A DNA stretch of 64,000 bases from positions 156,373 through 220,372 of the forward strand of contig JAJYYO010000001.1 in the NCBI GenBank assembly GCA_021800795.1, in the 5' to 3' direction. This stretch comes from Pseudomonadota bacterium (GTDB taxonomy: Bacteria > Pseudomonadota > Gammaproteobacteria > Burkholderiales > Gallionellaceae). The position numbers and the translations under genes are program-made. This document shows positions 1 to 8,267 of the stretch, piece by piece (position 1 is the stretch's first letter; each line of letters begins with the position of its first letter). The notes beneath the pieces were generated by a model. It was given only the letters and a program-made list of their open reading frames with translations. It was not told where the DNA came from and made no database searches.

Positions 1-18
1 GAAAATACAAAATTCCAG

Positions 19-1092
19 ATGATGATCAAAAGACTTTCCGATAACTGCCTGTCGCTTTATGCCGACCTGCTGCAAAAAACGATAGCCAGCCAGCACGCGG
101 TATTGAATGGCGGTTCTTTTGTTTCCAAAGGCATTAAAGGGGCTGTGTACTGGTACTACCAGACCAGGATTATCGGGCAGACGAAGCAGAAGTATCTTGG
201 TCGAGAATCTGAATCTTTGTTGCAAGATATTGAACAGGCTAAAGCACAAGGTGCATCGTTAAAGGCGATACTTTCAGAGCGCCGACGTCTTGTTGCGATG
301 CTTGGCGCCGGTGGCGCTTCACTGGAAAAGGGCAGACCCGCAAAAATACTTATCAGCATGGCGGATGCCGGGCTTTTTTCCTCCGGTGGTGTACTGGTTG
401 GCTCTTTTGCCTATTCATGCTACGGAAATATGCTGGGTTTCGTGATGGACAACGAGCTATCCAGAACATCTGACATGGATTTTTCTGTCGAGCGAAAAAT
501 GGAGATCGGAATTAGCAGATCGATGCTTGATGAGATCAAGGTGGCTGATCCTTCTTTCAAGATACCGATGCAGATCAACCCATCCATGCCACCTTTCGAC
601 CTTGTTGCCCCGGATGGATTCAAGGTTGAGTTTCTGACCACCAGAGAGAATGCGGCAGATCGTACTCCCATCATGATTGAGCGATTCAGGCTGCATGCAC
701 AGCCATTGGAATTCATGGACTACCTGATTGAAGATACGCAACGCGCTGTTGTCCTTTCCGGTGCCGGAATACCGGTAGTGGTTCCATCCCCGGGAAGATT
801 CGCTTTGCACAAGTTGGCGATATCGCAGCTTCGCCCCATATCGTTTCAGGCAAAAATAACAAAAGATATTGCTCAGGCGGCTTCGATTATTGAAATTTTG
901 CTGGAGGATAATCCCGGTGAACTGGTGTTGGCGGCAGACAAGCTAAAACATCGCAAAGACCTTCTGGCAAAACATATCAAAAAAGGTATTGAGCGGCTGC
1001 CCGAGCGGGTGAGGTTGCCATTTTGCGATGTGGTGGAAATTCCTGAGATTGAGTGGGATACCGAGACTGGTGCCGCAAGGTTGAAATTATAA
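19..1092 (+). CDS. GSU2403-family nucleotidyltransferase-fold protein
   Basis: Predicted cytosolic protein of about 357 residues with a nucleotidyltransferase-like core. Visible motifs are a GSFA turn at residues 128-131 and an acidic pair in SDMDFS (D152, D154), the usual G-S...DxD arrangement of this superfamily. An N-terminal helical region precedes the core and a basic C-terminal part follows. The length and the opening resemble the GSU2403 family, whose substrate is unknown. The reading frame stays open back to base 1 and no clear ribosome binding site precedes the ATG at 19, so the true start may lie outside the window. No functional partner is visible nearby. The fold call is fairly sure; the biological role is unknown. 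Confidence 0.7.
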   Translation: MMIKRLSDNCLSLYADLLQKTIASQHAVLNGGSFVSKGIKGAVYWYYQTRIIGQTKQKYLGRESESLLQDIEQAKAQGASLKAILSERRRLVAMLGAGGASLEKGRPAKILISMADAGLFSSGGVLVGSFAYSCYGNMLGFVMDNELSRTSDMDFSVERKMEIGISRSMLDEIKVADPSFKIPMQINPSMPPFDLVAPDGFKVEFLTTRENAADRTPIMIERFRLHAQPLEFMDYLIEDTQRAVVLSGAGIPVVVPSPGRFALHKLAISQLRPISFQAKITKDIAQAASIIEILLEDNPGELVLAADKLKHRKDLLAKHIKKGIERLPERVRLPFCDVVEIPEIEWDTETGAARLKL

Positions 1093-1151
1093 AAGTTATA
1101 CGCCGATAATTTTTATCGGCGTATAAATTCAAATTGAGCGGCTGCACGCTT

Positions 1152-1715
1152 TCACGCAGTTTTGCCTGAGCGCAGAGTGAGGAGGCTCGGTACGATTTTC
1201 GCCCCGGCGCGCTTCATTGCCCATAGTGCAAAGCGCTTCTTCCAAGCGGCGTTGGTCGCAACAGCGTTTTCAATGATATGAACGGTGTAGCCCCGCTTGA
1301 CTGCTTCGACCACCGTTGAGCGGACGCAACCTTCTGCGAAGACACCCAACACGTAAAGTTCTTGAACGCCGTGCGCGCGAAGGTACTGTTCGAGTTCTGG
1401 ATTTGAGAAGGCGCTCGGGCTGGCCTTGGCGATGACCTTTGCCGAGCCAGAACTCTCAAGCCGCGCATCAAGTTCTGCGCCAGTGCTTCCGGCAACAGCG
1501 GCTCCTTTGCGAAAGAAGTTGGCAATTCGCGCCGTTGCAGGGAACTGGTTCAGCACGAGGATTGGCAGCGCTTCGGCAAGGACTCTCTTTGATAGCACCT
1601 CGTTTGCTACTTGAAGCACTGCCTCGGCACCGTGCCCGTCTACAGGCATACGGCCTCCTTCGCTGTTGAGGAAGTCTTTCTGAAGGTCCATGAGTAGTAC
1701 AGCGGATTTCGGCAT
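1152..1715 (-). CDS. Isochorismatase-family cysteine hydrolase
   Basis: A 187-residue cytosolic alpha/beta hydrolase of the isochorismatase/nicotinamidase superfamily. The candidate catalytic triad is D10 (in LLMDLQKDF), K97 (in VIAKASPSAF) and C130 (in GVFAEGCVRST), all in the expected order and spacing. Family members hydrolyse amides or vinyl ethers such as nicotinamide, N-carbamoyl compounds or isochorismate; the substrate here cannot be told from sequence. The ATG is preceded by AGAAGG at good spacing. A perfect 20-bp palindrome lies just upstream of that site and may control expression. The gene follows hicBA on the same strand and could be read through from it. Confidence 0.75.
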   Translation of the reverse strand: MPKSAVLLMDLQKDFLNSEGGRMPVDGHGAEAVLQVANEVLSKRVLAEALPILVLNQFPATARIANFFRKGAAVAGSTGAELDARLESSGSAKVIAKASPSAFSNPELEQYLRAHGVQELYVLGVFAEGCVRSTVVEAVKRGYTVHIIENAVATNAAWKKRFALWAMKRAGAKIVPSLLTLRSGKTA

Positions 1716-1725
1716 GCTTGCCTTC

Positions 1726-1745
1726 TAACCAATCATGATTGGTTA
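1726..1745. promoter_or_regulatory. 20-bp perfect palindrome upstream of the isochorismatase gene
   Basis: The bases TAACCAATCATGATTGGTTA read the same on both strands. The site lies between the end of hicA and the start of the hydrolase gene, immediately 5' of its Shine-Dalgarno sequence. It has no following T-run, so it is more likely an operator or an RNA hairpin than a terminator. Confidence 0.4.
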
Positions 1746-1748
1746 CAG

Positions 1749-1961
1749 TTACAGATCATTTGGTGACAGGCCAGTATGCTTTGCAACACGTGTTAGCATT
1801 TTTGGGCCGATTTCATCGCCATCATGGAAGGCGAAAACAAAGTCGGGCCATCCACCACGGGCAAGGGTTTTGTGTGAGCCTGATTGTCGCTTGATTTGCC
1901 AGCCAAGATGCAATAAAGCAGCGAGAAGACGCTTGGCTTTGATCGATGGCCACTGGCTCAT
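1749..1961 (-). CDS. hicA: HicA-type mRNA interferase toxin
   Basis: A 70-residue protein with the dsRBD-like HicA fold. The active-site histidine sits in the family motif GSHKTLA, followed by the FAFHDGDEIGPKML segment that ends in the usual C-terminal helix. HicA toxins cleave mRNA independently of the ribosome and are neutralised by HicB. The start codon overlaps the end of hicB by four bases, so the two are translationally coupled, antitoxin first. Length is normal and nothing looks damaged. Confidence 0.85.
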   Translation of the reverse strand: MSQWPSIKAKRLLAALLHLGWQIKRQSGSHKTLARGGWPDFVFAFHDGDEIGPKMLTRVAKHTGLSPNDL

Positions 1962-2167
1962 GCCATGACTGGGATGGAAATGTTTATGGAAAAGGGACGA
2001 TTTTCGCTACGCTCAAGTCGTTCAGCAATAACGCGAAGTGCGAGAATCTCAGCCTTGGACATTGCTTCCAGGGATGTCGCGCCGTAAGCTAAGACTCCCG
2101 GCAACTCCGGGATTTCCGCAAGCCAACGCCCGTCTGATTCTTGTTCCTGTTCTATGGTGAAATTCAT
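1958..2167 (-). CDS. hicB: HicB-type antitoxin
   Basis: A 69-residue HicB antitoxin with the partial RNase H-like fold: WLAEIPELPGVLAYGATSLEAM is the typical core. It binds and inhibits HicA. The short form ends soon after the core (SINISIPV), without an obvious helix-turn-helix or ribbon-helix-helix extension, so DNA-binding autoregulation may be weak or use another surface. I chose the ATG at 2167 because GGAG lies at good spacing upstream; a TTG twelve bases earlier is in frame but overlaps that site. Confidence 0.82.
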   Translation of the reverse strand: MNFTIEQEQESDGRWLAEIPELPGVLAYGATSLEAMSKAEILALRVIAERLERSENRPFSINISIPVMA

Positions 2168-2254
2168 TTTTTTCTCCAATTTGGTTCGCGCTGACGGATG
2201 AATTTTACTCCAAGATTGTTGACTTTCTCCACCGAAGCGGTAGAAAAAGCATAG

Positions 2255-2764
2255 TTATTGATTAACAACAAGTGTATTGCTTGATGTGATGCGCCGGGCG
2301 CCGTTGTAGCGGGTGCGCCAGTATTTATCATTCATGCTGCTCATCATGATGGCTTTGCCGCTACGGGGTGAGTGTACGAAACGGTTTTCACCGACAAAAA
2401 TGCCGACATGAGAGTATGGGCTGTGGGCGGTATTGAAAAATACCAGATCACCGGGTTTTAGCTGATCCTGGCCCAGCGGTGTTCCGGCGCGGCTCATCTC
2501 TGCACTGGTACGCGGCAGCTGCAAGCCCAGCGAATTACGGAACACATATTGCACAAATCCGCTGCAATCGAAGCCGTTGGTGCGCGATTTTCCGCCATAC
2601 TGATAGGGCGTGTCGTACAGGCTGATTGCGTAAATCGCCAGATTGTTCATCTGCGCATCGTCGCTGTGCGGCGCAACGGACGCTGCCGGCGCGGGCGTGT
2701 CATGGCGCGTCGTACCGCATGCGCTGAGCAGCAACAGGATTGACAATGTGATGAAATATTTCAT
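2255..2764 (-). CDS. NlpC/P60 family lipoprotein endopeptidase
   Basis: A 169-residue outer- or inner-membrane-anchored cell-wall hydrolase. A signal peptide ends in the lipobox LSAC, so C16 should be lipidated. The catalytic domain covers roughly residues 40-160, with C67 in NGFDCSGFVQYVF, H119 in YSHVGIFVG and a third polar residue, H131. The family cleaves D-glutamyl-mesoDAP type bonds in peptidoglycan stem peptides (Spr/MepS, NlpC). The frame is open 66 codons further upstream, but the start at 2764 gives the correct signal peptide. The gene is divergent from the secretin-like gene, with about 43 bases between the starts. Confidence 0.85.
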   Translation of the reverse strand: MKYFITLSILLLLSACGTTRHDTPAPAASVAPHSDDAQMNNLAIYAISLYDTPYQYGGKSRTNGFDCSGFVQYVFRNSLGLQLPRTSAEMSRAGTPLGQDQLKPGDLVFFNTAHSPYSHVGIFVGENRFVHSPRSGKAIMMSSMNDKYWRTRYNGARRITSSNTLVVNQ

Positions 2765-2807
2765 GGTCGTGAATTTACGGTAGAGTATATGAACTTGTAA
2801 AGGGAAA

Positions 2808-3587
2808 ATGATGAAAAGATTGATTATTTTGATATGTCTGCTGCTGGCAAGCGGCGCACAGGCAAACGAACTTGAGGTTATCAGTCTCAAGCATCGCAGC
2901 GCCGAGGAATTGCTGCCCGTCATCCGGCCTTTGCTGAATAAGGGCGAGGTGGCCAGCGGCATGAATTATCAGCTCATTTTGCGCGCTTCACCGCGCAGCG
3001 TTGCGCAAATCAGGCATCTGCTGGACGAAATCGACATGGTGCCGCGCCGCCTGAAAATCACCGTCATGCAGAATGTCGACAGCGAAACGGCAGCAAGCCT
3101 GACAGAAGCGGGCGCAGGAAATGGTGAGCTTAACGCGAGGATAGTCAGCACCCGTTCGCTGGATGATGATAAAAAGACCCAGCAGTTGCAAGTGCTGGAA
3201 GGCAACCGTGCGCTGGTGAAGAGCGGCCAGTCCGTGCCTGTCACGCAGCAGGTGCAAAATGTCTGGGGCACGCTGGTGACAGAAACCACCCAGTACAGGG
3301 ATGTCGACAGCGGTTTTTATGTGTTGCCGCGCATCCACGGCGACACGGTGACGCTGGAAATCAGCGCGCAGAACGACTCGCTTGCGCCGAATCAGAATGC
3401 AAGCGACTATCCGGTCACTCGTACGCAACAGACCGTCAGCACTGTTTCCGGTCGCCTGGGCGAGTGGATAAACGTGGGTGGAACGGGGCAGCAGGGCAGT
3501 ACGGACAATTCAGCCATCACTACGCGCAGCACGTCAAGACTCAACGAGCAGCGCAACGTGCTGATCAAGGTGGAAGAGGTAAACTAG
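2808..3587 (+). CDS. Short secretin/NolW-like periplasmic protein
   Basis: A 259-residue exported protein with a cleavable signal peptide (about residues 1-19, ending GAQA). Residues 20-75 (LEVISLKHRSAEELLPVIRP and the following helix) match an N-domain of secretins such as GspD or PilQ. The rest includes a stretch, VKSGQSVPVTQQV, resembling the start of the secretin beta domain, but the protein is far too short to build the full outer-membrane pore. No other type II secretion or pilus gene is adjacent. Its 3' end overlaps the convergent histidine kinase gene by 23 bases. Homologues are usually annotated as secretin-like or hypothetical; its role is unknown. Confidence 0.6.
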   Translation: MMKRLIILICLLLASGAQANELEVISLKHRSAEELLPVIRPLLNKGEVASGMNYQLILRASPRSVAQIRHLLDEIDMVPRRLKITVMQNVDSETAASLTEAGAGNGELNARIVSTRSLDDDKKTQQLQVLEGNRALVKSGQSVPVTQQVQNVWGTLVTETTQYRDVDSGFYVLPRIHGDTVTLEISAQNDSLAPNQNASDYPVTRTQQTVSTVSGRLGEWINVGGTGQQGSTDNSAITTRSTSRLNEQRNVLIKVEEVN

Positions 3588-4869
3588 GAGCCTGTCGATA
3601 GCGAAAAATCAGCCCGCCCCCTTGCGGGCGTTCATGCAAGCTCACGATCCCATTCAGTCGGATTGCAGCTTCTCTTGCGATCGCCAGGCCCAGTCCGCTG
3701 CCTTCGCCGGCGGTTCCCGGCATCCGGTAGAACGAATCGAATACGCGCTCGCGTTCGGATACCGGAATTCCGGGGCCGTTATCCACCACTTCGATGATTG
3801 CACCGTCATCGTCCGGAATTAAGCGCAGCGTCACTTCGCCTCCCTCGGGCGTGTATTTCAGCGCATTTTCCAGCGCGTTTCTGAGGATCAGGCGGAGCGC
3901 ATCGGGTTCGGCATACAGTGAAAGCGGCGCGATTTCATCGAGCCCGAGATCGATGCGCCGGGCTTCGCTAAACGGCAGGTATTCGGCTATCAGCTCCCTC
4001 GCCATTGCCGAGACATCGGTCAATACTCGCTCGCGCGCGTCAGCCTGGGTTCCGGCAAGATTGAGCAGTTGTTCCGTCAGATGGCGCGCCCGTTCGATGC
4101 CGTCCTGAAGCGGGGATATGCGTTCGCGCATCGCTTCCAGCGATCCTGCGTGCAGCAGATTCTGCGACTGTATCGACAGCGCGGTGAGCGGGCTTCTGAG
4201 TTCATGTGCCGCATCGGCGATGAAACGCCTTTGCTGCCCCATCAGGTGATTGACCTTTTTCAGCAAACGGTTGATGGCGTGAACAAAGGGAATGATTTCC
4301 TGAGGCAGATCATCGCTGTGCAGCTGGCGCGGGTGATGCGCCGACTGCTCGTCCAGACTCCTGGCTAGTTTGGCGACAGGCGCCAGTTGGCTGCGCACGA
4401 TGCGTACAATCAGCCACACCATGAGGGGTAACAGAAGCAGCAAGGGAATCAGCGTGCGCAGTGCACTATTCACAGCGATTTCATCACGCGCCTCGGTGGG
4501 TTGCACGACGACCGTGCGCATTTGTCCGCCACGCACAAAAACACGCATCTGCCCGCTGTTGAGCGTGTGCAGGCCGGGCGACAAATCGTTTTTGAGCCAG
4601 ACGGGAGCAGTATCGCCGGGCAATCGATAGATCGTGACGCGAGAGTCCGGGTCACTGATGCCCTCATTGTTTATATCCATTTGCTGTGCAGCAGATGTCT
4701 TGCTCGTGCCGCCCGCCAGAAGTACGGCGATCTGTCGCAGCATGTCGTCCTGAAACTCTTTTGCTTCCGAATAGGCAAGCGCAAAGGAAGCCACCGCGGC
4801 CAACAGCCCGGCGAGCAGAATTGCGGTACCCAATACCAGCGAGAGATGCCGTTGCAAGGAGCGCTTCAT
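3565..4869 (-). CDS. Two-component sensor histidine kinase (QseC/PmrB-like)
   Basis: A 434-residue inner-membrane kinase. One membrane helix lies near residues 10-32, a short periplasmic sensor follows, a second helix near residue 150 (LIPLLLLLPLMVWLIV) leads into a linker, then HisKA with the phosphorylated histidine in ADAAHELRSPLTAL and an HATPase domain with N (NALENALKY), G1 (DNGPGIP) and G2 (GEGSGLGLAI) boxes. Architecture and sequence resemble QseC/PmrB. The start was placed at 4869 because it gives the N-terminal helix and overlaps the upstream response regulator by four bases. The ligand is unknown. Confidence 0.85.
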   Translation of the reverse strand: MKRSLQRHLSLVLGTAILLAGLLAAVASFALAYSEAKEFQDDMLRQIAVLLAGGTSKTSAAQQMDINNEGISDPDSRVTIYRLPGDTAPVWLKNDLSPGLHTLNSGQMRVFVRGGQMRTVVVQPTEARDEIAVNSALRTLIPLLLLLPLMVWLIVRIVRSQLAPVAKLARSLDEQSAHHPRQLHSDDLPQEIIPFVHAINRLLKKVNHLMGQQRRFIADAAHELRSPLTALSIQSQNLLHAGSLEAMRERISPLQDGIERARHLTEQLLNLAGTQADARERVLTDVSAMARELIAEYLPFSEARRIDLGLDEIAPLSLYAEPDALRLILRNALENALKYTPEGGEVTLRLIPDDDGAIIEVVDNGPGIPVSERERVFDSFYRMPGTAGEGSGLGLAIAREAAIRLNGIVSLHERPQGGGLIFRYRQAPSLPLPP

Positions 4870-5528
4870 ATTGATTTTTCCACCATCCATCCTGCACCGC
4901 GCACATTTTTTATGACATCCGCACCCAGCTTTTTCCGCACGGCGTGAATCAGAAAATCGACGGCATTGCTTTCCACTTCTTCGTTCCATCCATAGATGCG
5001 TTCCTCCAGTTCGGCCCGCGTGAGTATCGCGCCGGGACGCAGCAGCAACGCATGCAACAGCGCAAACTCGCGTGCACTCAGAAGCACCGCTGTATCGCCG
5101 CATTGCGCCTGATGGCTGGACGGGTCGAGCGTCACATGTCCGTTGGTGAGTGCCGGCGCAGCCTGACCGCCTTTACGCCGTACCACCGCCCGTATGCGTG
5201 CCAGCAATTCGCTGACATCGAAAGGTTTCACCAGATAATCATCCGCACCGTAATCCAGCCCGCGGATCCGATCTTCCACGCCGTCACGCGCGGTAATGAC
5301 AATGACCGGCAGCGGATTGCCGCTTTGCCGCAATTGCCGCAGCACTTCCAATCCGTCGCGTCCGGGCAAACCCAGATCGAGCAAGACAGCCTGATGCTCG
5401 CCGTTTTTAAGCACGCTGCCGGCGGTTATGCCGTCCTTGACCCAGTCCACGGCGTAGGCGGCATCCTTGAGGGCGACGGATACCGCAGCCCCAATCATCA
5501 AGTCATCTTCTATCAATAGAATACGCAT
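4866..5528 (-). CDS. OmpR-family response regulator (QseB/PmrA-like)
   Basis: A 220-residue transcription regulator: receiver domain at residues 1-115 with phosphoacceptor D51 and the conserved KPF lysine, followed by a winged-helix DNA-binding domain (GRxxSRAEL-like region at ILTRAELEERIYGW, then SNAVDFLIHAVRKKLG). It is the first gene of the two-gene operon and overlaps the kinase gene by four bases. QseB/PmrA relatives control envelope or lipid A modification genes; the targets here cannot be read from the window. The adjacent NlpC hydrolase and secretin-like gene are possible but unproven. Confidence 0.86.
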   Translation of the reverse strand: MRILLIEDDLMIGAAVSVALKDAAYAVDWVKDGITAGSVLKNGEHQAVLLDLGLPGRDGLEVLRQLRQSGNPLPVIVITARDGVEDRIRGLDYGADDYLVKPFDVSELLARIRAVVRRKGGQAAPALTNGHVTLDPSSHQAQCGDTAVLLSAREFALLHALLLRPGAILTRAELEERIYGWNEEVESNAVDFLIHAVRKKLGADVIKNVRGAGWMVEKSI

Positions 5529-5683
5529 TAACGCCTTTCATACACTCGAAGCATTCCCTGGCAAAAACCACAAGCCCTGAGCACCGGAATTGTGTATTTT
5601 CAAAAAATCCAGTCCATTGTTGGTCATGCGCGCCTCTTCAGAATTGTCACTGAGTTTACCGGATATCTTGCGAATTATCCGGG

Positions 5684-6931
5684 TTAAGCGTTGATAAAAT
5701 GCTTGTTGACCAAACGGTTCAGCAATGTCGCCAGCGTGCTGTCATCGGCATGGCTTGCCTCCTGGTAAAGGGAAGAGGCGATGCCGCTGAAGGTGCGCAG
5801 CAGTTCGGGGTCGAAGTGACTGCCGCTGTCGCGCCGCAGCATGTCCATTGCCTTTTCGAAATCGAAGGGTTGCTTGTAGGGGCGCGTCGAGGTGAGCGCA
5901 TCGAACACGTCGACAATTGCAAAGATTCGCGCATTCAAGGGGATTTCTGCGCCCTTCAGCCCCTTCATGTAGCCGCTGCCGTCGAATTTTTCGTGGTGGA
6001 ACTCCACCACCTCCCTTGCCCCCGCCAGCCATTCCGATTTGCTGATGATGTCCACACCCATCAGCACATGGTTGCGCATCATCGTAAACTCCTCATCAGA
6101 CAGGCTGGCGGGTTTGAGCAGAATATTATCGCGGATGCCAATCTTGCCCACATCGTGCAGGAAGGCACCCGCAATCAGATTGCGTATCTGCGCGCTGGGC
6201 AGCCCCAGGGTCTCGGCGAGGCGAGCCGCATAAATGGTGACCCGGTAATTGTGGCTGTTGGTGTCGGAATCCCGCTTGGCGATGGCGCTGCCCAGCACAT
6301 CCATCAACTCGATATTGCCTTTGAGCAAGTCGGAAGTGAGCTTGATCAGTCCCCGGTTGAGAGAAATGATGATGGGGTAGAGCATGATGGCTGTGATGAA
6401 GATCACGGCGACCACCAGGAGCAGGGTGCGGATGATCTCGGATTGGATATTGCGCAAGGTTTTGGCGTCAACCTGGTAGACGCCCTCGAAATAACCGATC
6501 AGTTCCCCGCTTTTATCCTGAAGTGGCAACAGCACCTGTATGAACGACTTCCCGTCAATCAGGAAATTCTTGTGATAAGCGGCGTTCTCCAGCGGGAAAG
6601 GGTGGGCATACCGTTCGAGCTTTTGTTCTGTCGCCTCCCTGCCCGGGCTGACCTCCCGCAATATTTGCCTCTTGTGTTCATCGTAGAGTTCAAGGACGAT
6701 GAAATGGCCTTTGAGGAATTCGTCTGCCTTTTGCTTCAGCGTTTCCATCTGGCTAACACTGGCCTGGTCAAGTTCGACTGTAAAGGAGTGCGATTCATCC
6801 ACTGCCATGCCAAGCATCTGCATGTCAACTTTCATCATTTCCAGGTAAAACACCGCCCCGCCGATTACCAGAGACAGCGATAACCACCCAAGCAGAAGGC
6901 GCTTGACGATTTTTTTATGGATGTTTTGCAT
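5684..6931 (-). CDS. Membrane HD-GYP domain phosphodiesterase
   Basis: A 415-residue protein with an N-terminal membrane helix (about residues 12-32), a periplasmic sensory region, a second helix near residue 170 (TLLLVVAVIFITAIMLYPIII) and a C-terminal HD-GYP domain. HDVGKIG and the later metal-ligand histidines are present, and the signature reads HHEKFDGSGYMKGL, so the proline of GYP is replaced by methionine. The metal-binding residues look complete, so hydrolysis of c-di-GMP to pGpG or GMP is likely but not assured. The gene stands alone between the two-component pair and the ABC exporter operon. Confidence 0.82.
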   Translation of the reverse strand: MQNIHKKIVKRLLLGWLSLSLVIGGAVFYLEMMKVDMQMLGMAVDESHSFTVELDQASVSQMETLKQKADEFLKGHFIVLELYDEHKRQILREVSPGREATEQKLERYAHPFPLENAAYHKNFLIDGKSFIQVLLPLQDKSGELIGYFEGVYQVDAKTLRNIQSEIIRTLLLVVAVIFITAIMLYPIIISLNRGLIKLTSDLLKGNIELMDVLGSAIAKRDSDTNSHNYRVTIYAARLAETLGLPSAQIRNLIAGAFLHDVGKIGIRDNILLKPASLSDEEFTMMRNHVLMGVDIISKSEWLAGAREVVEFHHEKFDGSGYMKGLKGAEIPLNARIFAIVDVFDALTSTRPYKQPFDFEKAMDMLRRDSGSHFDPELLRTFSGIASSLYQEASHADDSTLATLLNRLVNKHFINA

Positions 6932-6967
6932 GGATGCGAATAGCCACCAAGGCCAATCAACTCAACA

Positions 6968-7501
6968 TCAAACAGCGGTGCTGCGGCGATAGCGACGCCA
7001 GGCTATCATGCCCAGCACAAGCACGGGCACACCGAAGGCAACCGGCAGGATACGCCCCGATTCCACCACCGGCTTGCGCCGCACCTGGAAATCCACGAAC
7101 GGGCTGGTCATTACATGACCCGTTTCCCGGTCCACCGCGCTGATTACCACCCGGTAGGCACCTGCCTGGATGAGGCGCATGGGCCAATCCACATTCACCT
7201 TCTGCCCCGGTTGCAGGATGGCCTGGGTCACCGCCTTGTGGGCGCTCCAGTCTTCCAGATCCACCGGTTGTTCGTGGCCCGGATCCACCTGCACCAGGCT
7301 GATCCACGTCACGACGCCGTGGGCTGTCTGAGTACCAGGGTTCTCAATTACGCTGTGGAATTTGAGCCAGTCTCCCATCTGCGGCGAAGGCGGGTTGGCC
7401 TGTTCCGGCGCGAGGGAAATGCTCAGAGAGTCGGCTGCCCGGGCATTGCCTGCGCCCATAATGAACAGAGTCAAGAGTAAGCGGACGATAATTTTTTTCA
7501 T
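6968..7501 (-). CDS. Exported, C-terminally anchored protein of an ABC exporter operon
   Basis: A 177-residue protein with a cleavable signal peptide (residues 1-22, ending ARA), an extracytoplasmic beta-rich region of CARDB/immunoglobulin-like character (FHSVIENPGTQTAHGVV) and a C-terminal membrane helix (residues about 152-168) followed by a short basic tail. It follows the ABC permease by 13 bases and is the third gene of that operon. It could be an accessory or substrate-contact subunit of the exporter. I do not recognise a named family. Confidence 0.6.
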   Translation of the reverse strand: MKKIIVRLLLTLFIMGAGNARAADSLSISLAPEQANPPSPQMGDWLKFHSVIENPGTQTAHGVVTWISLVQVDPGHEQPVDLEDWSAHKAVTQAILQPGQKVNVDWPMRLIQAGAYRVVISAVDRETGHVMTSPFVDFQVRRKPVVESGRILPVAFGVPVLVLGMIAWRRYRRSTAV

Positions 7502-7514
7502 GATTATTTCTCCG

Positions 7515-8267
7515 TCAAATTTCCATCTTGCGCATGCTGCGGATGGCGAACACCGCAGTCAACACCAGCCAGACCAGCGCGATGGACAGACGGGTGAGTT
7601 GCATTGAGATCGGCTGAGAATCGATCACTACGCTGTCAAAGGTATTGACTGCGGCGGAAAACGGATTCACCGCGTCAAATAATTGACCGATAGTGCTCTG
7701 GCGCAGACTCGGACCCAACAATAACGGGCTGGCCAGCAACATCAGCGTAATCAGCGAAGTCAGCAGAGCGGATCGGACGCTGCGCAATCGTGCCGACAGT
7801 GCGATTCCTAGGAAGCCGAAACCCAGCACCACAGGTGTGCCGAACAGTGCCAGATAGGTCACGGCTTGAGTGAGGTTCTGTCCGCTCGACCCGACTGCCC
7901 ATACATAGGGCAGACTGAGCAAATACATGACGACCCAGCCCGCGATTTGACCGCCCATCTTGCCGAATACGATCTGGGACGGTGTGACCGGTGCCAGCAG
8001 CAGCGGCATCAGACTGCCGCGCTCCCGCTCACCCGCTACGGCATCACTACCGAGTACCACCGCAAGGAGCGCGCCCAGAGTAGTGACCGTGCCCATCACC
8101 ATATAAACAACTTGAGCATTGTCCAGCAGGCTAAGTTCGGTGTTGCTCACCAGCAGCAGGCTCAGCACCGACATGATGATGGAGAGCGCCAGCAACCAGG
8201 CAAGACCGCGTCCGCTCATCAGCAGTTCCCCGCCTTCCTTGCGGGCGATCAGGGTAATCGGGTTCAT
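7515..8267 (-). CDS. ABC-2 type transporter permease
   Basis: A 250-residue integral membrane protein with about six hydrophobic segments and the ABC-2 pattern of a short cytosolic N-terminus, a first helix, and a GSDAVAGERERGSLMPLLLAP loop that is typical of NosY/ABC-2 permeases. The start shares one base with the stop of the ATPase gene (TGATG), so the two are coupled. Together they should form an exporter; the cargo is unknown. The best-known relatives are NosFY and gliding or Na+-export systems, but none of the diagnostic neighbours (NosD, NosL) is present. Confidence 0.82.
   Translation of the reverse strand: MNPITLIARKEGGELLMSGRGLAWLLALSIIMSVLSLLLVSNTELSLLDNAQVVYMVMGTVTTLGALLAVVLGSDAVAGERERGSLMPLLLAPVTPSQIVFGKMGGQIAGWVVMYLLSLPYVWAVGSSGQNLTQAVTYLALFGTPVVLGFGFLGIALSARLRSVRSALLTSLITLMLLASPLLLGPSLRQSTIGQLFDAVNPFSAAVNTFDSVVIDSQPISMQLTRLSIALVWLVLTAVFAIRSMRKMEI

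Noticed and set aside
4944-5519. Plus-strand frame opposite the response regulator
   Set aside because: Shadow of a conserved OmpR-family gene without a domain of its own.
5699-6883. A 394-codon plus-strand frame opposite the HD-GYP gene
   Set aside because: The minus-strand frame has clear domains and motifs; the opposite frame has none and is a shadow.
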